A stretch of DNA of 64,000 nt, taken from the NCBI GenBank assembly GCA_027943745.1, contig AP025763.1:1240001-1304000 (forward strand). The letters run 5' to 3'. The DNA is from Neptuniibacter victor (GTDB lineage Bacteria; Pseudomonadota; Gammaproteobacteria; Pseudomonadales; Balneatricaceae). The notes beneath the pieces were generated by a model that worked only from the letters and a program-made list of their open reading frames with translations, was not told the DNA's origin and made no database searches. Position numbers and translations under genes: made by a program. Numbering within the stretch: position 1 is the first letter of the stretch; each line of letters starts with the position of its first letter. Below are positions 8,902 through 17,389 of the stretch, one piece after another.

Positions 8902-11900
8902 ATGGCAACAAATACCAATTATAAAGAAGTACAGGCATTGTGCGTTGATTTTTTGGGTAAGCACTATGATGTTTCTCCGGGTACATTAAGTAGTTTGAGT
9001 TGCCATCAAATAAGCAAAATTTCAGAAATATTCTCAGGTAACCTTGTTGGACAGCCGGTTACTTCACAGGAGCTAAGCGTCCCCCAAATCACAGCCGACC
9101 GTTTGCCGGTTGAGCCTCCTAAGTCGTCAGAAACTGAAGTATGTAAACCAAAGGACTATAAGGACCTTTTGTATGTTCCTTCGATGCCTCACTCAGGTAA
9201 GCAAGCTTGGTTTTTGTTGAGCGAAGTTGGGGCGACTCACATTAAGAAAGAAATTGCACATATGGATGCCCTGCAAACAAAAATGGTAGGGATTTATGAT
9301 GCAACCCGCCCTGTGGGGCAACCGGGGGGGGCATCTAAAAGTAAAAAAGATATCGTGCTACAGGAAATGGGGCGATATGGATTGCTTTCCAAGTTTATGC
9401 ATCTGCCTCATGAACACTTTCTTATAAAGGATGATGATCTTAATCGTTACCGTGCGTTACTACTATTTAAGCAAGCGGTCATAGCAAAGCCTGAGATAGT
9501 AACCGGGCACTTAATTGCTAAAGACGCGGCGGATGGAATAGCTAAAGAGTTTCAAGGAGATTTTAAAAATGCCATAGAACGATCAAAATTTTGGCATAAC
9601 TGTATAGGCATTGTAACAAGCAATTTTTCTGAATTACAAAAGTTATATGAAACAATCAAAGCAGATAAATACACAAAGGTAGAGACGCAAAAATTTCGTG
9701 CTAGTGCAATCGATGATTTAATGGAGACTTTAAATAGCGAAATCGAAAAAATTGAAGAGCTAGCAGAACTAGAAGCAGGCAAAAGAAAAACAGATGATGG
9801 CACAGCCTATTTATATTCCAAAGATAAGGGCTATTTCACCAGTGTTAATGAAGAAGTAGTATATAAAAACTTATCAAAGGTTAATTCAACCCGAGCAAGT
9901 TTTGGACTTGAAGAGGATGAGATAACCCACAGTAGTTTAGATGATCTCAAAGAAAAATTAGTCGAATGGCAGAATAAGGCTGACATAATAGCCAATTTGA
10001 CCGATTTTCATGTGCCCAATTTTCAAGATAAGACCCTGCTTGAACTTATAGATAGAGAAAAACAGCTGAAGCTCTACAACCTGAATAGCCGTGGTATCGC
10101 AATTATAGAGCAATGCTTAAGCGATGATGATCTTGCAGGTAAAGGAGATCAAAAGGTAGACCATGATTATGGGAAGGTAAGTGGCTGGATGGGTAAAGAT
10201 CTTTTATCTGATGATGATGTCGCTACGCTTCTAAAGAATGTAGGAGCTAGGCCTGGTGACGTTTATGATGCTACAAAGCACAAAATAGAGTGGTCCTATT
10301 ATCCCGCTAGAGCCATGAAAAAGCGTGTTGATCTAACGCTTAGTGACAAAACAAAAACTACAAAAAGCCTCTTGCAGGTACACGGCTTACCCGGCCAGTT
10401 ATTCCAGCCACTCATAACCTTAAAGAAAATAATCGAAGCGCGCATTGAAGTTCTACATGAAAAAGCAAGAAAAAACGCCAAGAGCAATACTGTAACTCGA
10501 ATGTATGTAAAAGATAAAACGTCTTTTGAGCTGATTATTAATGAGGATAAATGGGCGCCAGCAGAAAAAACGAAGGAGCTTTTCACTGATACAGGGAAAG
10601 CTGATTTTCAGGTGGTTGAGTGTTATTTAGCCAGTAAGAATGGTGAAATGAGTTTTGTACGTGGTCCAAGTTGGATGATTCCAGATGGTGATGTTTATAA
10701 AACTGACCATTGTGGTCATCTATGTGAAATTACTGACAAACTCAGTGACCCAAAAGCTTTAGAAAAAGTAGGAACCTTCGAAACGGCACCTGAATCTACA
10801 GCGCAAATATTAAATAACATGATTAAGGCCATTTCGGCCAATGGTGCTACAAATTTAGGGACTATAGATATAGCCCAGCAATCGATTTCTAAAATGGATA
10901 GTGCATTGAGTAAAGGGGTGTACAGGTGGTATCCGGATGGGGCGAAGTTAAATCAGAGGAGCTATTCTGCTGCAGCGCAGTATCAGTTTATGCGTTTTAC
11001 ATCTTCATCGTCCATTGGTGCAAAAGCCGACCTTTTAGAGGCTGAAAAAGAAGGAAAAATTACCGTAGGAGAATACGGTGTTGATGCGAAGCTCAATGTC
11101 TTACAAGGGAGCCTTTCCCTAAACGCCCAACTACCCACAGTAAGCGGTCAAACCTTTATCATTCCCTATGTTGTAAGAGTGCCCAAGCCTCTTATTATAA
11201 AGCAGGCGGCTATAGGCGTTGCAAACAAGGATGAAATATTACGATCGTATGATGCAGGACGAATACGATTTGACTTATCAACAACGCTATATGGCATGCT
11301 TGGTGCGTCTTTAACCTTAGGTGCTAAAGCAGAATTTGGTATGTTGGAGGACGGAGGGGTTGGAGTTAAGGGGACTTCAAGCGCCCTGGATGGGATGAAT
11401 CAGTGGCAAGCCAATACCCCTTATATTAAGGGGGTTGGCGAAAGCCTGAAGTCAAAAGCAGCTGATCTGACTGTAACAGCTTCTGCATTTGCTGGGGTGG
11501 AGGTTGGTGGGAAGCTTGATGCGAAGCTGTTGTGGGAACCTCCTAAAGCCCAGTCATTCTCAGCAACAGAACCGTTAGTTAATGTAGCCGGTAATTCTAA
11601 TGTTGCGCAGAAAGGTAGTTTTAGGCCATTAGCTAAATTTTCAGTAGAAGCCTCTGCAGCGTTTGGTGCATCAGGTACTGCTGTTATGAAATTTTCACTC
11701 AGTGGTGGGCGATTAGTTGTTCTGCTTGCTGCCAAAGTGGCACTGGGTCCCGGTGTTGGAGGCAAGTTTGCTTTTGAAATTCACCATTCAACCGTTAATG
11801 ACTTTTTTGATCTGATTCTTAAAATAATGAACGAGGAAGGTTTCCGCCGAATTACCATTTTTGATGAAGGTAAGGTTGCAGGTACAAATCAAACCACCTT

Positions 11901-12672
11901 TGAGTTATTTAATACCTTATTAACCGCTCAGTTGATGACAGGTCTTCAGATGGCAGATCTTTTATTACTTCCGCTTGAGGCCTTAGGGAAGTATACGGAT
12001 GCGTCGAGTAGGAGGGAGTTGGCGCCAAGTTTAGCAAAGTTTATTACAAATGATTTGTACTTAGAGCAATCTAGGAAATGGATCACTAATATGCCGCCAG
12101 AAACGATTGCTTTGATGTTTGAAATGTTGGTGCAGGCGCAAATTTATAACCCGATAGAGTGGTTATCTGATGTTCTGACTAGTGGGGCTGCTAACGAGAA
12201 AGCTTATAATAAAGCGAATACAGAGCAAGCTCACTCAGTCATAAAAGTGATGGAATATATTTCTACAAATACTTATATTCCGTTTAAAGATACTAATGTC
12301 TCTAATCTGCCTGCAAGGGTGTTTTCAAAAGCGATAACACGCATGGGGTTTAAGTACTATGAGGTTCCTACAAAAAAAGAGGAACAATGGGCTGCTTTTT
12401 TAAGCAATTGGTTGTCTTTGTATCGAATTACAAAGAAAAGTTTAGGGGTTGATGAGTTTAGATTCTTTGTTTTATCCTCGCGTAAGCTTTGTACTGGCTA
12501 CGAAGTAGCGCTGATTCGTCATAAGCAGAGTAGTCAGGTTAAAATGAAATGCTGTTATATCGGGGACTGCCAAAGTAAAAAAGAGATGGAAGACCGCCGA
12601 GAGTTGGCAGGTTATAACGATAAAGAATTCAAGGTTTTTAAAACAGGAAGTGTATGCGATATTTTCAATTAG
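8902..12672 (+). CDS. Large unrecognised T6SS cargo effector (1256 aa)
   Basis: The position after vgrG and a DUF4123 adaptor, and before two signal-peptide Sel1-like genes, marks this as the cargo toxin. I recognise no catalytic motif. Residues 1-90 form a Ser/Thr-rich leader. Residues 90-600 are charged and helical, with several coiled-coil-like stretches (for example EIEKIEELAELEAGKRK). Residues about 780-970 are glycine/alanine-rich with alternating hydrophobic runs (LTLGAKAEFGML, VVLLAAKVALGPGVGGKFAFEI). A hydrophobic helix follows (LMTGLQMADLLLLPLEALG, about 1013-1031), and the C-terminus contains six cysteines. The Gly/Ala-rich part could insert into membranes, and secreted immunity partners imply a periplasmic or membrane target. 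A G8 run lies in frame at 9324-9331. Confidence 0.75.
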   Translation: MATNTNYKEVQALCVDFLGKHYDVSPGTLSSLSCHQISKISEIFSGNLVGQPVTSQELSVPQITADRLPVEPPKSSETEVCKPKDYKDLLYVPSMPHSGKQAWFLLSEVGATHIKKEIAHMDALQTKMVGIYDATRPVGQPGGASKSKKDIVLQEMGRYGLLSKFMHLPHEHFLIKDDDLNRYRALLLFKQAVIAKPEIVTGHLIAKDAADGIAKEFQGDFKNAIERSKFWHNCIGIVTSNFSELQKLYETIKADKYTKVETQKFRASAIDDLMETLNSEIEKIEELAELEAGKRKTDDGTAYLYSKDKGYFTSVNEEVVYKNLSKVNSTRASFGLEEDEITHSSLDDLKEKLVEWQNKADIIANLTDFHVPNFQDKTLLELIDREKQLKLYNLNSRGIAIIEQCLSDDDLAGKGDQKVDHDYGKVSGWMGKDLLSDDDVATLLKNVGARPGDVYDATKHKIEWSYYPARAMKKRVDLTLSDKTKTTKSLLQVHGLPGQLFQPLITLKKIIEARIEVLHEKARKNAKSNTVTRMYVKDKTSFELIINEDKWAPAEKTKELFTDTGKADFQVVECYLASKNGEMSFVRGPSWMIPDGDVYKTDHCGHLCEITDKLSDPKALEKVGTFETAPESTAQILNNMIKAISANGATNLGTIDIAQQSISKMDSALSKGVYRWYPDGAKLNQRSYSAAAQYQFMRFTSSSSIGAKADLLEAEKEGKITVGEYGVDAKLNVLQGSLSLNAQLPTVSGQTFIIPYVVRVPKPLIIKQAAIGVANKDEILRSYDAGRIRFDLSTTLYGMLGASLTLGAKAEFGMLEDGGVGVKGTSSALDGMNQWQANTPYIKGVGESLKSKAADLTVTASAFAGVEVGGKLDAKLLWEPPKAQSFSATEPLVNVAGNSNVAQKGSFRPLAKFSVEASAAFGASGTAVMKFSLSGGRLVVLLAAKVALGPGVGGKFAFEIHHSTVNDFFDLILKIMNEEGFRRITIFDEGKVAGTNQTTFELFNTLLTAQLMTGLQMADLLLLPLEALGKYTDASSRRELAPSLAKFITNDLYLEQSRKWITNMPPETIALMFEMLVQAQIYNPIEWLSDVLTSGAANEKAYNKANTEQAHSVIKVMEYISTNTYIPFKDTNVSNLPARVFSKAITRMGFKYYEVPTKKEEQWAAFLSNWLSLYRITKKSLGVDEFRFFVLSSRKLCTGYEVALIRHKQSSQVKMKCCYIGDCQSKKEMEDRRELAGYNDKEFKVFKTGSVCDIFN
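9324..9331 (+). repeat. G8 homopolymer in the effector gene
   Basis: Eight consecutive G residues at about codon 141 (PGGAS) of the 1256-aa effector. In frame as read here; a single-base slip would truncate the toxin near its N-terminus. Confidence 0.7.
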
Positions 12673-13026
12673 TTTTTTTTATATTTTGTATAAATAATGT
12701 TTATGCAGGACCTTATATTGAAAAAGGTGATCCATTGTTTGAGCCAGTGTCAAAAATGACAAGAGTGGATCAAAGTGAGCGGCTTAAAGCTATGGTTGAT
12801 AAGGGTATTAATGATGCTTTATTTTGGTATGCAGCGTCCATTGAAAGTAAAAATATTCTAAAACATGCAGAGTCTTATCAATATTATAAACAGGCTGCTG
12901 AAAAAGGTAATCCTTATGCCATGCTCAGAATAAGCGGTAAGGTAGGGGACCCTGAATATGATTGTGAACATATCGGCTGGCCATGTGATAGTAGTTGGAA
13001 GGATCAAGCAATTGATAAACTCATAG
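12648..13026 (+). repeat. 379-bp direct repeat, copy 1 (pairs with 13798-14176)
   Basis: The two copies are identical by eye over 379 bp at an offset of 1150 bp. The first mismatch is C at 13027 against A at 14177. A second identical stretch at the same offset covers the last 22 or so codons of both genes. Confidence 0.9.
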
Positions 13027-13640
13027 CGTTAAAAGACCAAGGCGATGTTAAGGCGTATTATTATTATAACAAACATTCAAGAACAGTTTTTTCATTACTT
13101 AATCCATTTTCGGATACAATGAGTGAAGAGGAAATGATTAAATACGCGGCGGATCGAAATTACTACACTCCCTTGGTGCATTATTTGTTTCGCTATAAGA
13201 AAAAAACAGAAAAGGTGGATGATGAAATAATAGCAGTATTGGATAACGCTGCGTCAAAAGGCTTTAGCCCTGCATTATTTTATAGGGGAATGATTTTTTA
13301 TCGAGGCTTGAATTATGAGAAACGGATATCTCTATTAACTGCTGCTGCTCACAATGGTTATATCCGATCTTATAGTGCAATTAGCTATCTGGCAATGGAA
13401 GAAAATGATTACCTAACTGCATATACTTATCTATATTTAGAGTATTTAGTTAGCGGTCATAAGCCAAGTTATATTAACAATACGCCTCAAGGGCTTTATC
13501 AGTTTGATAGCTTAAGCGAACGTGATATTAAAAAAGCAATAGAAAAGGCTGAAGAGCTTTACAAAAATGTAGAACCAGAAATCTATTTTGATGAAGATAT
13601 TTTCTATGCCGGTTCAGGGGGAATAACATTATATAAGTAA
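12654..13640 (+). CDS. Secreted Sel1-like immunity candidate, duplicate A
   Basis: This 328-aa protein has a signal peptide (MRYFQLVFFIFCINNVYA, then GPYIEKGD). Sel1/TPR-like helices follow (AESYQYYKQAAEKGNPYAMLRISG; AASKGFSPALFYRG; AAHNGYIRSYSAISYLA). The ATG lies inside the effector's 3' end (19-nt overlap), preceded by AGGAAG. This is strong evidence for co-expression as effector and immunity. The gene is AT-rich with many AAA/TAT codons. The N-terminal 124 residues are identical to duplicate B, whereas residues 125-300 diverge. Confidence 0.8.
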   Translation: MRYFQLVFFIFCINNVYAGPYIEKGDPLFEPVSKMTRVDQSERLKAMVDKGINDALFWYAASIESKNILKHAESYQYYKQAAEKGNPYAMLRISGKVGDPEYDCEHIGWPCDSSWKDQAIDKLIALKDQGDVKAYYYYNKHSRTVFSLLNPFSDTMSEEEMIKYAADRNYYTPLVHYLFRYKKKTEKVDDEIIAVLDNAASKGFSPALFYRGMIFYRGLNYEKRISLLTAAAHNGYIRSYSAISYLAMEENDYLTAYTYLYLEYLVSGHKPSYINNTPQGLYQFDSLSERDIKKAIEKAEELYKNVEPEIYFDEDIFYAGSGGITLYK

Positions 13641-13641
13641 T

Positions 13642-13651
13642 ACCTATAGGT
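13642..13651. repeat. Palindrome ACCTATAGGT just after duplicate A
   Basis: A perfect 10-bp palindrome one base after the stop codon. The corresponding place after duplicate B (14790-14804) has a larger palindrome, GTACCTA-T-TAGGTAC. They may be weak 3' hairpins or duplication boundaries. Confidence 0.4.
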
Positions 13652-13762
13652 GCAGGATAAATACAATATACAGCAGGGTTTCAATCTGTCTTAAGTTTAA
13701 TCTAGCTTACTATGTAGAAGGACCTACTATGTTGATGCTTAAAACTTATCACCGTTTGTTTG

Positions 13763-13788
13763 GCTTGATTATCCCGTCTCAATCAAGC
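13763..13788 (+). promoter_or_regulatory. Hairpin just upstream of duplicate B
   Basis: GCTTGATT and AATCAAGC form a perfect 8-bp stem around a 10-nt loop, ending 15 nt before the ATG at 13804. No U-run follows, so it is not a clear terminator. It could affect translation of duplicate B. Confidence 0.4.
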
Positions 13789-13797
13789 GTGGAATAA

Positions 13798-14176
13798 AAG
13801 TGTATGCGATATTTTCAATTAGTTTTTTTTATATTTTGTATAAATAATGTTTATGCAGGACCTTATATTGAAAAAGGTGATCCATTGTTTGAGCCAGTGT
13901 CAAAAATGACAAGAGTGGATCAAAGTGAGCGGCTTAAAGCTATGGTTGATAAGGGTATTAATGATGCTTTATTTTGGTATGCAGCGTCCATTGAAAGTAA
14001 AAATATTCTAAAACATGCAGAGTCTTATCAATATTATAAACAGGCTGCTGAAAAAGGTAATCCTTATGCCATGCTCAGAATAAGCGGTAAGGTAGGGGAC
14101 CCTGAATATGATTGTGAACATATCGGCTGGCCATGTGATAGTAGTTGGAAGGATCAAGCAATTGATAAACTCATAG
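13798..14176 (+). repeat. 379-bp direct repeat, copy 2 (pairs with 12648-13026)
   Basis: Second copy of the perfect direct repeat that covers the start and N-terminal third of the duplicate immunity genes. Confidence 0.9.
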
Positions 14177-14790
14177 AGTTAAAAGACCAAGGCGATGTTA
14201 AGGCGTATTATTATTATAACAAACATTCAGGAACAGTTTTTTCATTACTTAATCCACTTTCAGATACGATGAGTGAAGAGGAAATGGTAACTTACGCCGC
14301 CGAGCGTGAATACTATACGCCCTTGGTTCATTATTTATTCCGGTACACCAGGAAACCAGAAAAAGTGAATGATGAAATATTAGCAGTATTGGATAAGGCT
14401 GCGTCAAAAGGCTTTAGCCCTGCTCTTTATTTTAGAGGGGATTCCTTTAGCCGAGGGCTCACGTATGAAAATAAAATAGATCTATTAAAAAAGGCTGCTC
14501 ATAAAGGTTATTTGCCCGCCTATACATCAATTAGTTACATCGCAAGAAAAGAAAATGATTTTTTGACAGCATATATTTATCTATATCTAGAGTTTCTTGT
14601 TACCGGAAGGAAACATATGTACCTAGATTCATCTAGACCTGCCCTGTATGAGTTTTCTTCTTTAAGTGAATCGGAAATAGAAAAAGCAAAGGAAGAGGCT
14701 GAAGAGCTTTACAAAAATGTAGAACCAGAAATCTATTTTGATGAAGATATTTTCTATGCCGGTTCCGGGGGGATAACTTTATATAAATAG
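13804..14790 (+). CDS. Secreted Sel1-like immunity candidate, duplicate B
   Basis: This 328-aa paralogue of the preceding gene has an identical signal peptide and first 124 residues and a near-identical C-terminal 22 residues (YKNVEPEIYFDEDIFYAGSGG). The central region, about 125-300, has diverged (for example YAAEREYYTPLVHYLFRYTRKPEKVND). The duplication carried no SD-bearing effector tail, and the start context (AATAAAAGTGT) is weaker than that of copy A. It probably provides immunity to a variant of the neighbouring effector. Confidence 0.8.
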   Translation: MRYFQLVFFIFCINNVYAGPYIEKGDPLFEPVSKMTRVDQSERLKAMVDKGINDALFWYAASIESKNILKHAESYQYYKQAAEKGNPYAMLRISGKVGDPEYDCEHIGWPCDSSWKDQAIDKLIELKDQGDVKAYYYYNKHSGTVFSLLNPLSDTMSEEEMVTYAAEREYYTPLVHYLFRYTRKPEKVNDEILAVLDKAASKGFSPALYFRGDSFSRGLTYENKIDLLKKAAHKGYLPAYTSISYIARKENDFLTAYIYLYLEFLVTGRKHMYLDSSRPALYEFSSLSESEIEKAKEEAEELYKNVEPEIYFDEDIFYAGSGGITLYK

Positions 14791-15339
14791 TACCTATTAG
14801 GTACAGAATAAATAATGTATACAGCCGGTTTTCTAATCGGCCTTAATTTTAAACTAGCTTATATGTAGAAGGATCTACTTTGTCTATATATAAATATACT
14901 ATCTGTTCACTTGGCTTTCACATGTTATTTAAATTAGTCATGCACAAGGCATTGAAAACCTATACTTCACCAAGCAGGACGTTTAAGCGTTATTTTTAAT
15001 TAAGCTTAAGGGTTAAAGCCATTTTCTGATTTTTATCACTCCCGTTATTTTCTCTAACGCACATTGAAATTGTTTTATAATATTAATTTATGATTTTTCA
15101 TGAGCTGAAATAGTTCGCTAAAGATTTTTAATCTGTGCTGCGGCCACATATAGGTGATTGTTGGATTGGTGTGAGTTTTTTTGATTTCTGGGTAACTGGA
15201 GGTGTTGTTTATAAGCTTTTTCTGGTTTTTTGGTTCGTATATCATGGAGTTTATATATTTATTTAGAAATTAAAATTAGAGCAGGGGTTTGTTTAAACTT
15301 ATTTTATGTTACTAGGATTTAAATTTAAGAAGGATTTTT
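14791..15339. other. 549-bp AT-rich intergenic stretch
   Basis: It begins with the GTACCTA-T-TAGGTAC palindrome and a diverged copy of the sequence that follows duplicate A (GTAGAAGGATCTAC at about 14864). Beyond about 14900 I see no convincing gene, RNA or repeat. A SD-like AAGGA precedes the next start. Confidence 0.6.
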
Positions 15340-16884
15340 ATGAATAATATATTTAAATTATCATTTAGCTTGGCTTTTTCTTTGAGCCTTGGGGCTTGCT
15401 CTTCAGTGCAATCTGCAAATTATATACAAGAACAAGGCTGTGATAATGCACCTAATGTTGATCTCAAGGTGTACTGCTTCCAACAGAAAGCTGAACTTGG
15501 CGATCCAGTTTCAGCTGCTCATTTAGTAAAACATTATAGTAGAGAGTATTTTAAAGATCCTGAACTTGAAAAGAAATATAAAGTAATGGTGATGGAATCA
15601 GATAATGCTTCTGCAATATTATCTGTCCTTGGAAGAGATGAGGAAGAAAAAGCAGTTAAAATATTGGAACGAGAGGCTAGGGATGGTGACTCCGAAGCGT
15701 TAGAGAGCCTTATACAGAAGTTTGGCACTGAGCCTTATGTTAATTGGGTATCAAATACTGGTAATACTGCTTTGATGTTAACGCTCGCCGAGGAATTAAG
15801 GTATGAGAATAAGGCGTTACGTGGAGCTGTACTAGAAAAAGCAGCTTCATTAGGTAGTCAAAAAGCTTTGGAGTTACTTTCTTTTCATGATGTTTTTGAC
15901 TTGTCTGATGCCGAGCTACATCAACATCATCGAGCAATGGCCGAGCGAGGCTCTGTTTCGAGTATGAATATACTTATAAGGGGGGGAGAAGACGTAGACA
16001 AATGGGTGAATAAAGCCATACAAAAAAACAATATAGGTGCTTTGAAGGATATTCACTCTTACTTGCAAGATGATCGGATGAAAAATGAAGCCAATATTAA
16101 CAAAATCAAACAGGCATTGATTAAATATGGTGATATTGAAACTTTAAAAAATGAGGTTGGTTATTTAGCTGACGATCAAGATAAATATGACCTATTTGAA
16201 ATTTTAGGAGTGGACACAAATATTGGCTCGATTATATCCCAGCTTGAAAATATGAGCATAAGAGAAATTAATAGCTCTTATGCAGATCTGGTCAAATATT
16301 TGAACAAGAACAGAAAATATAAATTACTAGATTTTTCATTGAATAAGCACTTGATCTCTAGTTATGAGCTTGGGGAGTATATTGATATGAATGATGATTC
16401 TTCATTGCTGTTAGCGGCAAGGTATTTTGCTAAACGAGATGAAGAACTATCAATAGAAATATATGAAGCTTTAGTTGATAAAGGAAATGAATTTGCTCAT
16501 ACAGAGTTGCTACGGTTATATGCCGATCAAGGAAAGAGTTTTCATAGAAGTAATGCTCAAAAAATTTTTGTGCTGCTTGATAGTATGATAGTAACTGATC
16601 ATGTTGAGGCAATGGTTGTTAAAGCTGATATCAGTTTCAATGTTAATCACTCTGAAATCCGCAAAGAGCAGTTTGAAGAAGCACTAATGCTATATCAAAA
16701 GGCTTATGATAAAGGATATCGATCAAATGAGGATAAGCTGCTTCTGCTCTATGGTGGTGTGTATATGGGCAAATTTGAAGTGAATAGTGATCTTCAGAAT
16801 AAAGCAGAAGCTTTTGTATCAGCAGAAGCTGAGGCAGGTAATCAAATGGCTTTGAAAATTTTGGCGAAAGTAAAACAGATGTAA
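15340..16884 (+). CDS. Sel1/TPR-like lipoprotein (514 aa)
   Basis: MNNIFKLSFSLAFSLSLGAC is a lipoprotein signal with lipobox LGAC followed by SS, so an outer-membrane-anchored protein is likely. The rest is helical with repeat-like units (AELGDPVSAAHLVKHY; AEAEAGNQMALKILAKV; ALVDKGNEFAHTELLRLYADQGK). It sits after two Sel1-like immunity genes but is separated by 549 bp, and a good SD (GAAGGA) precedes the ATG. Low GC and Lys/Asn-rich codons resemble 12,650-14,790. It may be an orphan immunity protein whose effector has been lost; the decayed gene just downstream fits this. No specific family assigned. Confidence 0.65.
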   Translation: MNNIFKLSFSLAFSLSLGACSSVQSANYIQEQGCDNAPNVDLKVYCFQQKAELGDPVSAAHLVKHYSREYFKDPELEKKYKVMVMESDNASAILSVLGRDEEEKAVKILEREARDGDSEALESLIQKFGTEPYVNWVSNTGNTALMLTLAEELRYENKALRGAVLEKAASLGSQKALELLSFHDVFDLSDAELHQHHRAMAERGSVSSMNILIRGGEDVDKWVNKAIQKNNIGALKDIHSYLQDDRMKNEANINKIKQALIKYGDIETLKNEVGYLADDQDKYDLFEILGVDTNIGSIISQLENMSIREINSSYADLVKYLNKNRKYKLLDFSLNKHLISSYELGEYIDMNDDSSLLLAARYFAKRDEELSIEIYEALVDKGNEFAHTELLRLYADQGKSFHRSNAQKIFVLLDSMIVTDHVEAMVVKADISFNVNHSEIRKEQFEEALMLYQKAYDKGYRSNEDKLLLLYGGVYMGKFEVNSDLQNKAEAFVSAEAEAGNQMALKILAKVKQM

Positions 16885-16923
16885 CGTTTACTAACTAACT
16901 AGATGTATTGCCAAGTAATACTA

Positions 16924-16965
16924 GAAGCACGGAGCAGGGCTTGCACCGTGCTTCCTTCGTATTTT
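16924..16965 (+). terminator. Rho-independent-like terminator
   Basis: GAAGCACGG (16924-16932) pairs with CCGTGCTTC (16946-16954), a perfect 9-bp stem with a 13-nt loop, followed by CTTCGTATTTT. It ends the immunity operon. Confidence 0.75.
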
Positions 16966-16998
16966 AAGAATAAATAGGGCAGGTTACACTGGATTCTG

Positions 16999-17387
16999 AT
17001 GGATAAAGCGCAGCAAACTGAGCAAGAAAAAGCGATTGTGAAATTATAGTCGCCTATAAAATCTTGGCTGTTATTTAGTGAAAGCCTACAGCGTATGACT
17101 GAAGATGGCGGTAAAAAAGGCAGTAGTAGCGCAGAAAGTAAGGCTGATACTTTATTTGCCGGTTAAGAGCGGATTAATAGTGTTTAGACGGTCGCCAACA
17201 ACAGCAATTTAATACTTGGATGGCACAGCTAGAGCATAAGCAGCCGGGCCAGAAAACCATAGATACGCGTATGGCGGTATTGCCATTTCATCCACATCTT
17301 CAACCGCATATCAAATATGGGCAAGTACGTCAGCAAGTGATGATCGCTTGGCATAATGATCTTCCAGCCGATCAGCGTTATGTTTAA
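16999..17387 (+). pseudogene. Decayed gene remnant, C-terminal part of an unidentified protein
   Basis: Coding-like sequence broken by in-frame stops and a frameshift. It reads MDKAQQTEQEKAIVKL-stop, then SWLLFSESLQRMTEDGGKKG...DTLFAG-stop. In another frame from 17193 it reads TWMAQLEHKQPGQK and MAVLPFHPHLQPHIKYGQ... to a TAA at 17385-17387. The clean composition of each piece suggests one gene ruined by point and indel mutations. I cannot name the family. Its place between an effector-immunity module and T6SS accessory genes suggests the stump of an old effector. Confidence 0.55.
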
Positions 17388-17389
17388 AC

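Noticed and set aside
11421-11765. Minus-strand frame of 114 codons
   Set aside because: It is a shadow of the Gly/Ala-rich part of the effector; low-complexity codons create open antisense frames.
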